From NCBI GenBank assembly GCA_041656295.1, contig JBBADV010000004.1:158104-222103 (forward strand): DNA of 64,000 nt. Direction: 5' to 3'. The stretch is from Kiritimatiellales bacterium. GTDB lineage: Bacteria > Verrucomicrobiota > Kiritimatiellia > Kiritimatiellales > Tichowtungiaceae. Below, one piece after another: positions 1 through 8,305 of the stretch. The first letter of the stretch is position 1, and every line of letters starts with the position of its first letter. A model generated the notes under the pieces. That model ran no database searches. It was given only the letters and a program-made list of their open reading frames with translations, and was not told the origin of the DNA. The translations under genes were made by a program, and so were the position numbers.

Positions 1-373
1 AAGAACCGCCCGATCCAATTGTTACAGCGGTCGCATTTTGTGCGCCGACATCAAGTCCGGCGGTAGCTGAATTCATGCTTAACGATGCGCCGCCGTCAAT
101 GATGAACAACGGTGTGGTCAGATTTACATTCATGCCGCTGGCCATCGCCGGAACATTAATCGCCGGCATATAGGTTCCGGCTGTAATCCGGATTGTATTC
201 GTCGAACTATAAACTGCACCGTCTGTATTCACGGCAGGAATGATATTCCCTTCCCAGTTCGCAGCGTTATTCCAATCGGCATCAACCGCGTCGTTCCAGA
301 TATACACTGCGGCATGTAATCCCGATGCCAGCAATGACACCGCTGCGATTATTCCTGTAATCGTCTTTTTCAT
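1..373 (-). CDS. Secreted surface protein, N-terminus only (runs off left edge)
   Basis: The frame opens at ATG 373 behind a strong ribosome site (AAAGGAGAAAGG) and is still open at base 1, so only about 124 residues are visible. Residues 1-21 form a Sec signal peptide: MKK, a hydrophobic stretch, then a cleavage-like LHA. The mature part begins AVYIWNDAVDADWNNAANW and continues rich in Asn, Ala, Thr and Gly. The W-N-x-A-A-N-W pattern is common in large PVC surface proteins built from autotransporter-associated beta-strand repeats or ending in a PEP-CTERM tag (family knowledge). The tail that would decide between these is outside the window. I cannot assign a function. Confidence 0.75.
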   Translation of the reverse strand, partial: MKKTITGIIAAVSLLASGLHAAVYIWNDAVDADWNNAANWEGNIIPAVNTDGAVYSSTNTIRITAGTYMPAINVPAMASGMNVNLTTPLFIIDGGASLSMNSATAGLDVGAQNATAVTIGSGGS

Positions 374-500
374 CCTTTCTCCTTTTCTTTATTTTGCCTG
401 TTTGCTTACGCCAGAAACTGTTTTGTATTATTCACTTTTTTCAGAACAGGTCCCGTATCCCGGCCGGCGCCTCACTGGCCGTTTTATCCAATCGCGTCCT

Positions 501-1598
501 TTAAATTATTTCCAGATACTCAAGTTCGGGCAGTTGTGGAAACGGCTGTGCCGGCTGGTGCTGATACCAGAATGCCACCGAGCAGATATCCGGCTGTTCC
601 GGCAGATAACGCCGGCCGTCGCGCCAGCCGAGCGCCTGAATTGTCACCCGGATATCATTTTTGAAACGCACCGGATCCATGACGTGCCAGCGATACATCG
701 CGTGGCGGTGCTGCGACTGATACAACCCGTTCGGGCGAAGCACCTGATGGTGTCCCATAAACGGAGTGGAATAAATCTGATATTCTCCCACATCCCAGTT
801 ATAGGAACCGCCGAAATAATCCTCAGTGCCGGTGCCGCAGATGGTCGGGAATTCCTGATCGCCGTCCAGATAAAACTTGATTTCGCCTTCACCCCACCAG
901 CCGTTATTATTAATGCCCCAGCCCATGACGGTGCCGACATAATGTCCTTGCCCTTTAACACCGTCGAGAATCGTGTAGACATCTTTATACGGCAGCGGAT
1001 TGACACGCCGGAATTGCGCATGAAAATATGCGGCGTCCGCCGGAACGTCGGTCAAGGTATAATTGATCTGATAAAATGAGATCGCCGGTGCAACCGGATG
1101 AATGTTTTCCAGTGTAATACGGCAATGTTTACGGAACGGCATTTCCCAGAAACAGTTCATTCCATTGCGGGGATTAACGGCCACCGGCAGGGAGTTCAGC
1201 GCCGGAAAATAATCCATGGTATGCGGATTATTCTGCTTATGCCACGGGATTCCGAAAAAGTCGCAAACCGGACATTCCACCGCCGGCAGTTCCTGTCCGT
1301 CCCAGTAAATCCGCAAAATCATGTGCCGTCCCATTTCGCCGGTCACCCACATACTCTGAATGGCTCCCGGACCTTCAATATCGGCGGCAACATACGTTTC
1401 ACCGGGTTCGATGGTGTCGTAGGCGTGACATTTCCAGCCGAGCCCCAGATCGCGGGACGGAAAATCCGGCCGCGCCGGGTCCATGCCTCCCGCGCCTTTC
1501 GCTCCGGTGCGGTTTTCCGCTGAAATCGATCTGGTTTCCGCATTCGACACACGCGACAGTGCCCCCAAAGACATATTCAATCCGTTAAAATTTTCCAT
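501..1598 (-). CDS. GH172 family (DUF2961) glycoside hydrolase-like protein
   Basis: 365 residues, ATG start with AAAGGAAAC about 7 bases upstream. The opening (LSRVSNAETRSISAENRTG, residues 15-33) and the stretch SRDLGLGWKCHAYDTIEPGE are hallmarks of the DUF2961 family, now GH172. Characterised members cleave difructose dianhydride or D-arabinofuranosides and form beta-jelly-roll oligomers. The middle holds an acidic, aromatic segment (GTGTEDYFGGSYNWDVGEY) that is strongly conserved in the family. There is no signal peptide, so it probably acts in the cytoplasm on imported oligosaccharide. It is divergent from the AraC regulator with an 84-base shared promoter gap, suggesting local control. 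Substrate unknown. Confidence 0.85.
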   Translation of the reverse strand: MENFNGLNMSLGALSRVSNAETRSISAENRTGAKGAGGMDPARPDFPSRDLGLGWKCHAYDTIEPGETYVAADIEGPGAIQSMWVTGEMGRHMILRIYWDGQELPAVECPVCDFFGIPWHKQNNPHTMDYFPALNSLPVAVNPRNGMNCFWEMPFRKHCRITLENIHPVAPAISFYQINYTLTDVPADAAYFHAQFRRVNPLPYKDVYTILDGVKGQGHYVGTVMGWGINNNGWWGEGEIKFYLDGDQEFPTICGTGTEDYFGGSYNWDVGEYQIYSTPFMGHHQVLRPNGLYQSQHRHAMYRWHVMDPVRFKNDIRVTIQALGWRDGRRYLPEQPDICSVAFWYQHQPAQPFPQLPELEYLEII

Positions 1599-1682
1599 GC
1601 ACGTTTCCTTTCATTGCCTGTCATATTATATTGTAAAGCAGTCTTTTAAATGGCATAACCGATTGAAAATTTGGCATTTATT

Positions 1683-2489
1683 ATGATTCCGTTTAAACAC
1701 ATGAAGTACATCGAACAGCGGTTTGAAACAGAGCTGCATATTTCCGGCGTCGGAGTGCGCGAACCAATGAAGCCGCGCATCATCAACCGTCCCAACGGCA
1801 CGCGTGACCGGATGCTGATGTATTTTTACAATCCCGTTGTCATCAAAATCCAGGATCAGATGATTTCATGTCCGGCAGGAACTCTGTTTCTCTGGCCGGA
1901 TCAGGCCAGTCATTATTACGGCAGCAATGACGCCGAATTCACACACAGCTGGATGCATTTTCACGGCACCGTGGCCGATGAACTGATCGCCGAAACCGGA
2001 TTTCCGGAAAATACACCGTGGGTTTTGAACAACGCCGAAGTATTGGAAAAACGTCTGTACGATCTTTGGCTTGAACTGACCGCTGGCCATTCGGCACAAA
2101 TCATCAGGCTTTTATTTGAATTGCTGATCCGTGAAACCGCTCGTGAATATTGCTCGAAAACAGTCGCGATACCGGATCAGATACGAACCGTTAAAACATA
2201 TCTGGACAACCATCCGAACCGGCGGCTCTACCTGCCGCAGCTGGCGCAAATGAGCGGGTATTCAGTGCCGCATTTCAGCGCCTTGTTCCGCAAATATTAC
2301 GGGACATCACCGCTGGCGTACCAGAACCGGCTGCGGTTAGAACATGCCGCACATTTGTTGACGAATCATAACCAACGGATTTCGGAAATCGCTGCAGAAG
2401 CGGGATATGACGATATTTATCAGTTTTCACGTGCATTCCGGAAGCATTTTAAAATCAGTCCCAGCGGAATGCGATTTCATGCGAAATAA
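1683..2489 (+). CDS. AraC family transcriptional regulator
   Basis: 268 residues from ATG 1683; an in-frame TTG at 1671 is possible but adds only four residues, and neither has a clear ribosome site. The N-terminal half (to about residue 150) is a cupin-like ligand-sensing domain with WPDQASHYYG and HSWMHFHG. The C-terminal 100 residues are a double helix-turn-helix: LAQMSGYSVPHFSALFRKYY then ISEIAAEAGYDDIYQFSRAF, ending in the usual SPSGMR-type tail. It is divergently placed from the GH172 gene and probably controls it and possibly the downstream catabolic operon. The effector is likely a sugar by family analogy; this is inference. Confidence 0.9.
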   Translation: MIPFKHMKYIEQRFETELHISGVGVREPMKPRIINRPNGTRDRMLMYFYNPVVIKIQDQMISCPAGTLFLWPDQASHYYGSNDAEFTHSWMHFHGTVADELIAETGFPENTPWVLNNAEVLEKRLYDLWLELTAGHSAQIIRLLFELLIRETAREYCSKTVAIPDQIRTVKTYLDNHPNRRLYLPQLAQMSGYSVPHFSALFRKYYGTSPLAYQNRLRLEHAAHLLTNHNQRISEIAAEAGYDDIYQFSRAFRKHFKISPSGMRFHAK

Positions 2490-2535
2490 CTTCAACTGGA
2501 TTTATATTGCTTAATTAAAATTTTGAGACTGAAAG

Positions 2536-2553
2536 ATGATAACCGTTTATCAT
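2536..2553 (+). terminator. Short hairpin after the AraC gene
   Basis: ATGATAA, loop CCGT, TTATCAT: a 7-base perfect stem about 50 bases past the AraC stop. The stem is AT-rich and there is no clear T-run after it, so it is a weak terminator candidate only. Confidence 0.25.
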
Positions 2554-2673
2554 TATTCATCTATAGCCGACATCAATTGAAACAATTAAAAGGCGCGAAT
2601 CACCAGATGCAGCCGTGCACCTTAATTTGCATGCCTGCCGGCAGCGACGCGACACACCAATTTTAATTCACGG

Positions 2674-3060
2674 TTATAAACCTCTGGCGGCATACAAAGC
2701 TAAGATATTTTCAACGGGAACATCGCCTTCAAAATTCTGGCTCGGTCCGAGAATATATCCGCCATTGCGATTGAGCACCTCAATAAAATGTTCGGCTTCC
2801 GCGCGAACTTCCTCCGGAGTCCCATGAGGAAGGAGTTTTTGTGTATCAATTCCGCCGTGGAAGCAAAGTTTATCGCCGAAGTCTCTTTTTAACCCTTCCG
2901 GTTCCATGTTGGTAACTTTCTGAATCGGATCAAGAACATCGACGCCGCACTCAATAAAATATGGAATGATACTACGGATCACATCGCATGAATGCTGAAC
3001 ATAAAAGATGTTGTGTTGATGGCACAAATTTGGGTATTTGTGCAGGAAAGAGAAAAAACC
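2674..3060 (-). pseudogene. Uroporphyrinogen decarboxylase-like (URO-D/MtaA type) C-terminal fragment
   Basis: The reverse-strand frame ending at 2674 encodes about 125 residues typical of the C-terminal third of URO-D-fold proteins: FYVQHSCDVIRSIIPYF, ECGVDVLDPIQKVTNM, GDKLCFHGGIDTQKLLPHGT and NGGYILGPSQNFEGDVP. These include the H-S-C and GGID elements of the family. Upstream of about 3060 the similarity stops and the frame continues as unrelated residues, so the N-terminal two thirds (roughly 200-230 residues) are missing. In PVC genomes such proteins usually accompany sugar or methyl-group catabolism. A possible transposase remnant lies next to the broken end. I read it as a truncated pseudogene. 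Confidence 0.7.
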
Positions 3061-3086
3061 GCCATGTTCTTTATAGTGTTTCGAGC

Positions 3087-3182
3087 ATGGGAATCGCAAC
3101 TGAACAGATACGTAAACGTGCCATCGCTGCATGCCTGAAGCATCAGGGCACATTGCGGCGCATCAATCGTGAATTGCTCTAG
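3087..3182 (+). pseudogene. Possible transposase N-terminal scrap
   Basis: A 31-residue frame, MGIATEQIRKRAIAACLKHQ then GTLRRINRELL and a stop. It resembles the first helices of the helix-turn-helix that opens IS630-type transposases (pattern: charged-Ile-Arg-x-Arg-Ala-hydrophobic, small turn, second helix). It sits exactly where the URO-D gene loses similarity and just before the decayed FAH gene, as expected of a leftover from an insertion that broke the locus. The fragment is very short and the resemblance is by eye, so this is tentative. Confidence 0.25.
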
Positions 3183-3276
3183 AAAAATAAATATTCTCTG
3201 CGGCGGGACGGTAAACAATTGACATTCGTAAACAATCGGTTACTTTCTTTAAGAAAACTGATAAAGGATGTTTTTG

Positions 3277-3720
3277 ATGAAGCTTGGCCAAATTTACGAT
3301 AAGACCGGACAGATCGTACTGGTTTTACAAAATGAAAGCGCCAAATTACTCTGTTGTTCAGGTGACTCGCTATTGATGAATTTACCTGCAATTAAATTCA
3401 TAGACGGGAAAAGTTTTGATACGTTTGCATTGCCGAATCAATTTCTAATGTCGGTGAATGAAGTTGGCGATCCTAATAATTTGAGTGTCCGGATGATTCT
3501 GGATGGTGACGTCGTGCCGGAGGCGAGCACGAAAATAATGATTCATACCGTGCCGAAACGGGGTGGTTTTTTGTTTCAGAGATCGACGTTGCTTGCTGGA
3601 ACAATTGTGCTAATGAGAACATCGAAAAGTGTAGATCGGCTCCGAAGTTTAAGAAATTTTTTGCATTCAGCCAACATGGTGATTTCTGAAAAGGAAGGCA
3701 ATGTCTACGTCGGTTCTTAA
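3277..3720 (+). pseudogene. Decayed fumarylacetoacetate hydrolase (FAH)-fold gene
   Basis: About 147 residues from ATG 3277 (AAAGGA upstream). The start MKLGQIYDKTGQIVLVLQNE looks like an FAH-family N-terminus. It then jumps to the core: GKSFDTFALPNQFLMSVNEV, GDPNNLSVRMILDGDVVPEA, STKIMIHTVP and STLLAGTIVLMRT. These align in order with the family segments G-K-x-F-D-T-F, D-P-x-N-L, G-E-V-R-Q-x-x-x-T-x-x-M-I-F and L-x-P-G-D-I-I-L-T-G-T. About 100 internal residues carrying metal ligands are absent, and the GTP-x-G-V-G motif has become MRTSKSVDR. An intact FAH protein has 280 or more residues. The stop overlaps the start of the next gene by 20 bases. I call it a shrunken remnant; a small functional protein cannot be excluded. 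Confidence 0.5.
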
Positions 3721-4786
3721 AGGCGCTGTGATCGGCCTGCAGCATCTTCATCCGCGCGGCTATATGCCGTTGTTTTGCAGTAACGCCGCCGTTGAAATTA
3801 CTTGCGCATATGATCCCGACGCAAATATGCTTCAGCAGTTTTGCCGCGATTTTAGATTAACCGGATATACTGATATTGATAAACTGCTGGATCAACAGTC
3901 TCCGGATTTCGCGGCCCTGTTTCTTCCTCATTCGGAGTGCGCTGCTGTTGCTGTAAAATGCGCTGAACGCGGTATTCATCTGATGATTGAAAAGCCGATT
4001 TCCAATTCATTGACTGGTGCGATGCAAATTGCCGACGTGGTTAAAAAATCTGGAGTAAAAATGACAACTGGTTACTGCTGGCGGTATCACCCGGCAGTTG
4101 TTGCGATGAAAGAAATTTTTTCCGGCGGCGGCATTGGAAAACTGGTTTCAATTGAGATGCGATTAGCTGCCGGACGGATCGAGCGCTACATTACCGGCCA
4201 TTCGGAATGGATGCTGCAAAAAGAAAAATCCGGCGGCGGTCCGATAATGAATCTCGGTGTTCACTGGCTGGATACGGCGGCGTTTATTACCGGCGACAGT
4301 ATCGCTGAAGTATGCGCACAGAATCTTTTTACATCGTCAGAATATGATATCGAAGAAAGTTCGCTGGTGCTGATGAATTTTGATTCCGGCGCGTCCGGTG
4401 TGCTTTCCACCAGCTACATTGTTCCGGATTCATTTCCCGGCGGAAGGGATTTGTATATCGGGTTGCGCGGAACGAAAGGCGTGATGAGTTTCAGTCCCCG
4501 TTATGCCGGCGAACAAGGCGGCGGGGCGCATACGGATGTGCTTGAGCTGTACAGCAGTTCCAACGATATGAACGGTGTATCGGCGCAGCAATTTTCTTTT
4601 CAACTGGATGCGGTTGACGGTTATTCCGGTGTTCTCGGCAAAGCATATGTCGAAAATTTCACTACGGCGATCCAGCAGGGTGCAATGCCGGAAATAGGGG
4701 CGGATGATGCGGTCGCAGTGCTTCAGGTGGTGGATGCTATTTATAAATCAGCAGAGAAAAAACAATGGGAAAAGGTAAAACGGTGA
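3701..4786 (+). CDS. Gfo/Idh/MocA family NAD(P)-dependent oxidoreductase
   Basis: 361 residues, ATG with GGAAGG seven bases upstream. The N-terminal Rossmann fold begins LKGAVIGLQHLHPRGY; this is a loose G-x-G-x-x-G, with the usual third glycine region altered. The family E-K-P motif is present (MIEKPISNS, about residues 91-99), and the substrate half holds GGGPIMNLGVHWLDTAAF with the catalytic-region His of the family. Members oxidise or epimerise sugars and inositols. It is the first intact gene of a six-gene operon and overlaps the next gene by 4 bases. Substrate unknown. Confidence 0.85.
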   Translation: MSTSVLKGAVIGLQHLHPRGYMPLFCSNAAVEITCAYDPDANMLQQFCRDFRLTGYTDIDKLLDQQSPDFAALFLPHSECAAVAVKCAERGIHLMIEKPISNSLTGAMQIADVVKKSGVKMTTGYCWRYHPAVVAMKEIFSGGGIGKLVSIEMRLAAGRIERYITGHSEWMLQKEKSGGGPIMNLGVHWLDTAAFITGDSIAEVCAQNLFTSSEYDIEESSLVLMNFDSGASGVLSTSYIVPDSFPGGRDLYIGLRGTKGVMSFSPRYAGEQGGGAHTDVLELYSSSNDMNGVSAQQFSFQLDAVDGYSGVLGKAYVENFTTAIQQGAMPEIGADDAVAVLQVVDAIYKSAEKKQWEKVKR

Positions 4787-5766
4787 AAGTTATTGTAACG
4801 GATTATATTGAACCGGACATGGCGTGGGAAGCGGAGCAGCTGAAAGCGCAGGGCATTGAGTTTGAAGCGCATCAGTTAAAATTCCTGCCGGAAGATGAGG
4901 TGCTGGAAAAAGTGCGCGATGCCGATGTGATCGTAGTGAACATGGTGAAGTTTCCGGAATCACTAATCTCACGCTTGGAAAACTGCAAACTGATTATCCG
5001 GCACGGCATCGGCTATGACAATGTGGACGTGGACGCGTGCACGAAGTACGGCATCCAGTTTGCGTACCAGCCGGACTACTGCCAGATTGATGTGGCGGAA
5101 CATGCGATTTCGCTGATCTTTGCCTGCGCGCGCAAAGTATGCCGCAGCCGCAAAACGCTGGATGAATCCAGCCAGTCGGGACAGTGGGATTTCACCGGCC
5201 TGTTTCCGATTTACCGGATGGAAGGCAAAACGCTGGGCGTGCTCGGAGTTGGTCGCATCGGTTCGCATGTGGTGCGTAAAATGCAGAGTTTTGGATTCCG
5301 CATTATCGGTCACGATCCATATCTGTCTGAAAAACGCCGCGCGGCAATTCAGGGAATCGAGTGGGTGGATAAAGAAGCGCTTTTCAAAGAAGCGGATTTG
5401 ATCACGGTGCATACGCCGCTTAGGGAGGATACGCGTTATATTGTAAATGCCGAAACACTGGCGCTGATGAAACCGACAGCATGTCTGGTGAATACCTCGC
5501 GCGGCGGCATGGTGGATTCGCTGGCGTTAGCAGAAGCGTTGAGCGCCGGAAAAATCGCCTGCGCGGCAATTGATGTTTATGAAGTGGAGCCGCCGGCGCC
5601 GGAATTTGAACTGTTTAAACTGGATAATATTATTTTAACGCCGCACATCGGCTGGGCGTCGGAAGAAGCTGGCTGGGAAATCAGAGAAAGTATTCTGGAC
5701 GACATTCTGGCCGGCTGTGCCGGACGGGATGCTCGCTGCGTGGTAAATGAAATACGGAGAAGCTAA
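4783..5766 (+). CDS. D-isomer-specific 2-hydroxyacid dehydrogenase, CtBP/PGDH-like
   Basis: 327 residues from GTG 4783, which overlaps the previous stop as GTGA and has GGGAAAAGG upstream; an ATG at 4765 would add six residues but sits deeper in the preceding gene. The NAD-binding motif is GVLGVGRIGSHVVRKM, and the catalytic triad is visible: Arg in NTSRGGMVD, Glu in DVYEVEPP and His in TPHIGWASEE. The early residues HGIGYDNVDVDA and QPDYCQIDVAEHA are typical of C-terminal-binding-protein-like members. It should reduce a 2-keto acid or oxidise a 2-hydroxy acid with NAD(H). Being in the same operon as an aminotransferase, it may process a shared keto-acid intermediate (inference). Confidence 0.88.
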   Translation: MKVIVTDYIEPDMAWEAEQLKAQGIEFEAHQLKFLPEDEVLEKVRDADVIVVNMVKFPESLISRLENCKLIIRHGIGYDNVDVDACTKYGIQFAYQPDYCQIDVAEHAISLIFACARKVCRSRKTLDESSQSGQWDFTGLFPIYRMEGKTLGVLGVGRIGSHVVRKMQSFGFRIIGHDPYLSEKRRAAIQGIEWVDKEALFKEADLITVHTPLREDTRYIVNAETLALMKPTACLVNTSRGGMVDSLALAEALSAGKIACAAIDVYEVEPPAPEFELFKLDNIILTPHIGWASEEAGWEIRESILDDILAGCAGRDARCVVNEIRRS

Positions 5767-5767
5767 A

Positions 5768-7090
5768 ATGGCACACATAAAAATTAAAACAGAAATTCCG
5801 GGACCGAAGAGTTCCGCCCTGCTGGAAAAATGGCATCAGTATGAAGCGGATGTGGTTGGATATCAGGCGCCCGTGGTGTGGGAATCCGGCAAAGGCTGTC
5901 TGGTTCATGATGTGGACGGCAACGTGTTCATCGACTGGACATCGGGCGTGCTGGTAACCAATGTCGGGCACTGCCATCCGCATCTGGTCAAGGCAACCAA
6001 ACGCGCCAGCGAAGATTTATTGAACAACTATGAGTGTGCCAACACCTACCGGATTGAAGCGGCGGAACGCTTAGTGAAAGCACTGCCGGCACATCTGGAT
6101 AAATGCTTTTTCCTTTCTACCGGCTCGGAAGCGGTGGAAGGCTCATTGCGTTTAATGAAACGCTACACCGGCAAACATGAAATCCTCAGTTTCGGCGGGG
6201 GGTTTCATGGGCGCACGCCCGGCGCGGCGGCGGTGGGCGGACTTGCCGGACCGAAAAAGAAATACGGACCGGTCGTGCCCGGCGTGATCCGTGCGCTCTA
6301 TCCGAATCCGTATCGCGATCCGTGCAGCTTCTGCGACGGTGATCCGGAGTTTACAAAATATTTTGAATATCTGGAGTATGTGATTGCGACCAGCTCCACC
6401 GGCTCACTCGCCGGCGTGATTGTTGAGCCGTATCAGGGCGCCGGCGGTTTTGTATTCGCACCGCCGGGCTGGCTGAAAAAACTGCATGAATGGGCGCGTA
6501 GCAAAGAACTGCTGTTTACGCTCGACGAAGTGCAGGGTTCGTACGGCCGCACCGGAAAAATGTGGGCGATGGAACACGAAGACGTTCAGCCGGATATTAT
6601 CACGCTGGGCAAAGGCATCGGCAGCGGTATTACGGTGTCGGCGATTGCATCCACCACCGAAATTTTCGGCTGTCTCGCCAAGGGCGAAATGAGCAGCACC
6701 TACGGCGGGAATCCGGTTTCCAGCACAGCGGTCACTGCGGTACTGGATATTTTCGAAAAAGAAAATCTGGTCGAAAATTCCAAAGTCATGGGCGAATACA
6801 TGAAAGGCAGGCTGCAGGAAATGGCAGCGAGCTGTCCGTATCTCGGCGACGTGCGCGGTATGGGTCTCGTGATGGGACTGGAATTTGTGCGCGATAAACG
6901 GACGAAAGAACCGGCGCCGGAATTAATTAAAACGGTGATTGATGAATGCGGACGGCGCGGGCTGCTGGTCGGTTCTGTCGGCATGTACGGCAATGTGCTG
7001 CGCGTTGCGCCGCCGCTGGTGATTACCCGCGAACTGGCGGACGAAAGTCTGGCGGTGATGAGTGAAGTACTGAAAGGTTTGAAGCTGTAA
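5768..7090 (+). CDS. Class III PLP-dependent aminotransferase
   Basis: 440 residues from ATG 5768, one base after the previous stop with CGGAGAAG as ribosome site; an ATG at 5747 overlaps the preceding gene and is less likely. Fold-type I class III motifs are all present: FLSTGSEAVEGSLRLMKRYT (cofactor phosphate loop), SFGGGFHGRTPGA, VEPYQGAGGF, LDEVQGSYGRTGKMWA and the Schiff-base lysine in ITLGKGIGSGI. The closest named families are 4-aminobutyrate and omega-amino acid transaminases, but the exact amino donor cannot be read from the sequence. Length is normal. Operon mates suggest removal of an amino group from a small metabolite released by the adjacent M20 enzyme (inference). Confidence 0.9.
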   Translation: MAHIKIKTEIPGPKSSALLEKWHQYEADVVGYQAPVVWESGKGCLVHDVDGNVFIDWTSGVLVTNVGHCHPHLVKATKRASEDLLNNYECANTYRIEAAERLVKALPAHLDKCFFLSTGSEAVEGSLRLMKRYTGKHEILSFGGGFHGRTPGAAAVGGLAGPKKKYGPVVPGVIRALYPNPYRDPCSFCDGDPEFTKYFEYLEYVIATSSTGSLAGVIVEPYQGAGGFVFAPPGWLKKLHEWARSKELLFTLDEVQGSYGRTGKMWAMEHEDVQPDIITLGKGIGSGITVSAIASTTEIFGCLAKGEMSSTYGGNPVSSTAVTAVLDIFEKENLVENSKVMGEYMKGRLQEMAASCPYLGDVRGMGLVMGLEFVRDKRTKEPAPELIKTVIDECGRRGLLVGSVGMYGNVLRVAPPLVITRELADESLAVMSEVLKGLKL

Positions 7091-7092
7091 TT

Positions 7093-8295
7093 ATGAAAAA
7101 CTCCTCATCCGCTTACGATCGCACTGTGGAATTTCTTTCCGGACTTGTTCAGATTCCCTCGGTTTCCGGGCAGGAAGCCGAAGCAATGGAATGGCTGGCG
7201 GAACAGTTCAGCCGGTTTAATGTCACGGTGGAAAAAATTCCCATGTCCAATGCATTGAAATCCGATCCGGACTACAGCAGTCCGGTACCGGATATCTCCT
7301 ACGATGGACGTTATAATCTGCGCGTTGTGTGCAAAGGGCGAAATTCGCACCGTGCATTGGCGTTCAACGCGCATGTGGATGTTGTGCCGCCGTCTGAAGG
7401 CATGGACGATCCGTGGTCGGGAAAAATTGAGGATGGAATTTTATACGGGCGCGGCGCGTGCGATACCAAGGGTCCGCTTTCCACAATTTTCTGTCTGCTG
7501 ACCATGCTTCAGGAACAGAATAAAACTCCGGAGTGCGATTTGATTTTTCATCTGGTGGTGGAAGAAGAAAACGGCGGAAACGGTTCGCTGGCCATGGTTC
7601 GTCACGGTGAAAAGGCGGACGGATGTATCGTGCTCGAACCCACCGAAGGGAAAATTCTCACCTCAATCCGCGGCGCCGTCTGGTTTAATATTGAGTTTAC
7701 CGGCGTGGCCGGACACAGCGGACAGGCCGGTAAAACCCGCAGCGCACTGTTAACGGCGTGTGATGCTATCAGCGCGCTAACAGACTATCACCGGAATCTG
7801 CTGGCGGCATCGAAAGGCATTCCGCTGTTTGATGATTATGAAAATCCGATGCCGATTACGTTCGGCAAACTGATCGCCGGCAACTGGCCGGCGGCCGCGC
7901 CGAACCGCGCAACGCTCGAAGGTGTATTAGGATTGCTGCCGAACAAAACCAAAGAAGAAATCTGTGCTGAAATGGAAGCGGCGCTTCTCGGCACCGGCCT
8001 GGGTCCGGACGATTTTAAACTGACGTTTACCTACCAGCACGATTGCAGCGTCACCGATCCCGCCGGCGAGCTGCCGCAGCTGCTGCTGGCAAGCTGCCGG
8101 CAGCACGGCTTCGATTCTAAAATTGATGCGATGCCGGCGAGCTGCGATGCGTGGCTGTATAACAACATATTAAAGATTCCGACGGTTGTCTTCGGGCCGG
8201 GATCACTGTCCGTTGCGCATTCAAAAAATGAGCATATTCAGTTAAAGGAAATTGAACAGGCCGCCGCTGCCATTTTCGACATGGTGGTCAATTAA
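7093..8295 (+). CDS. M20 family metallopeptidase/deacylase (ArgE/DapE/ACY1 type)
   Basis: 400 residues, starting two bases after the previous stop. Di-zinc ligands and catalytic residues of the family are in order: AFNAHVDVVPPSEG (His and Asp), GRGACDTKGP (bridging Asp), HLVVEEENGGNGS (Glu-Glu), VLEPTEG (Asp/Glu position), and a late His in SVAHSKNEHIQ. The central dimerisation insert is present (GHSGQAGKTRSAL). Such enzymes remove N-acyl groups or hydrolyse small amides. Next to a class III aminotransferase, the likely role is to free an amine for transamination. A broken relative lies at 11537-11900, so the locus once held two. Confidence 0.88.
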   Translation: MKNSSSAYDRTVEFLSGLVQIPSVSGQEAEAMEWLAEQFSRFNVTVEKIPMSNALKSDPDYSSPVPDISYDGRYNLRVVCKGRNSHRALAFNAHVDVVPPSEGMDDPWSGKIEDGILYGRGACDTKGPLSTIFCLLTMLQEQNKTPECDLIFHLVVEEENGGNGSLAMVRHGEKADGCIVLEPTEGKILTSIRGAVWFNIEFTGVAGHSGQAGKTRSALLTACDAISALTDYHRNLLAASKGIPLFDDYENPMPITFGKLIAGNWPAAAPNRATLEGVLGLLPNKTKEEICAEMEAALLGTGLGPDDFKLTFTYQHDCSVTDPAGELPQLLLASCRQHGFDSKIDAMPASCDAWLYNNILKIPTVVFGPGSLSVAHSKNEHIQLKEIEQAAAAIFDMVVN

Positions 8296-8305
8296 AAGGA
8301 GCGTT

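Noticed and set aside
240..1079. 279-codon plus-strand frame across the GH172 gene and the secreted protein start
   Set aside because: It crosses two supported minus-strand genes and has no recognisable domain.
3268..3720. Calling the 147-codon gene an intact FAH hydrolase
   Set aside because: It lacks about 100 central residues including the metal ligands and the GTP-x-G-V-G loop.
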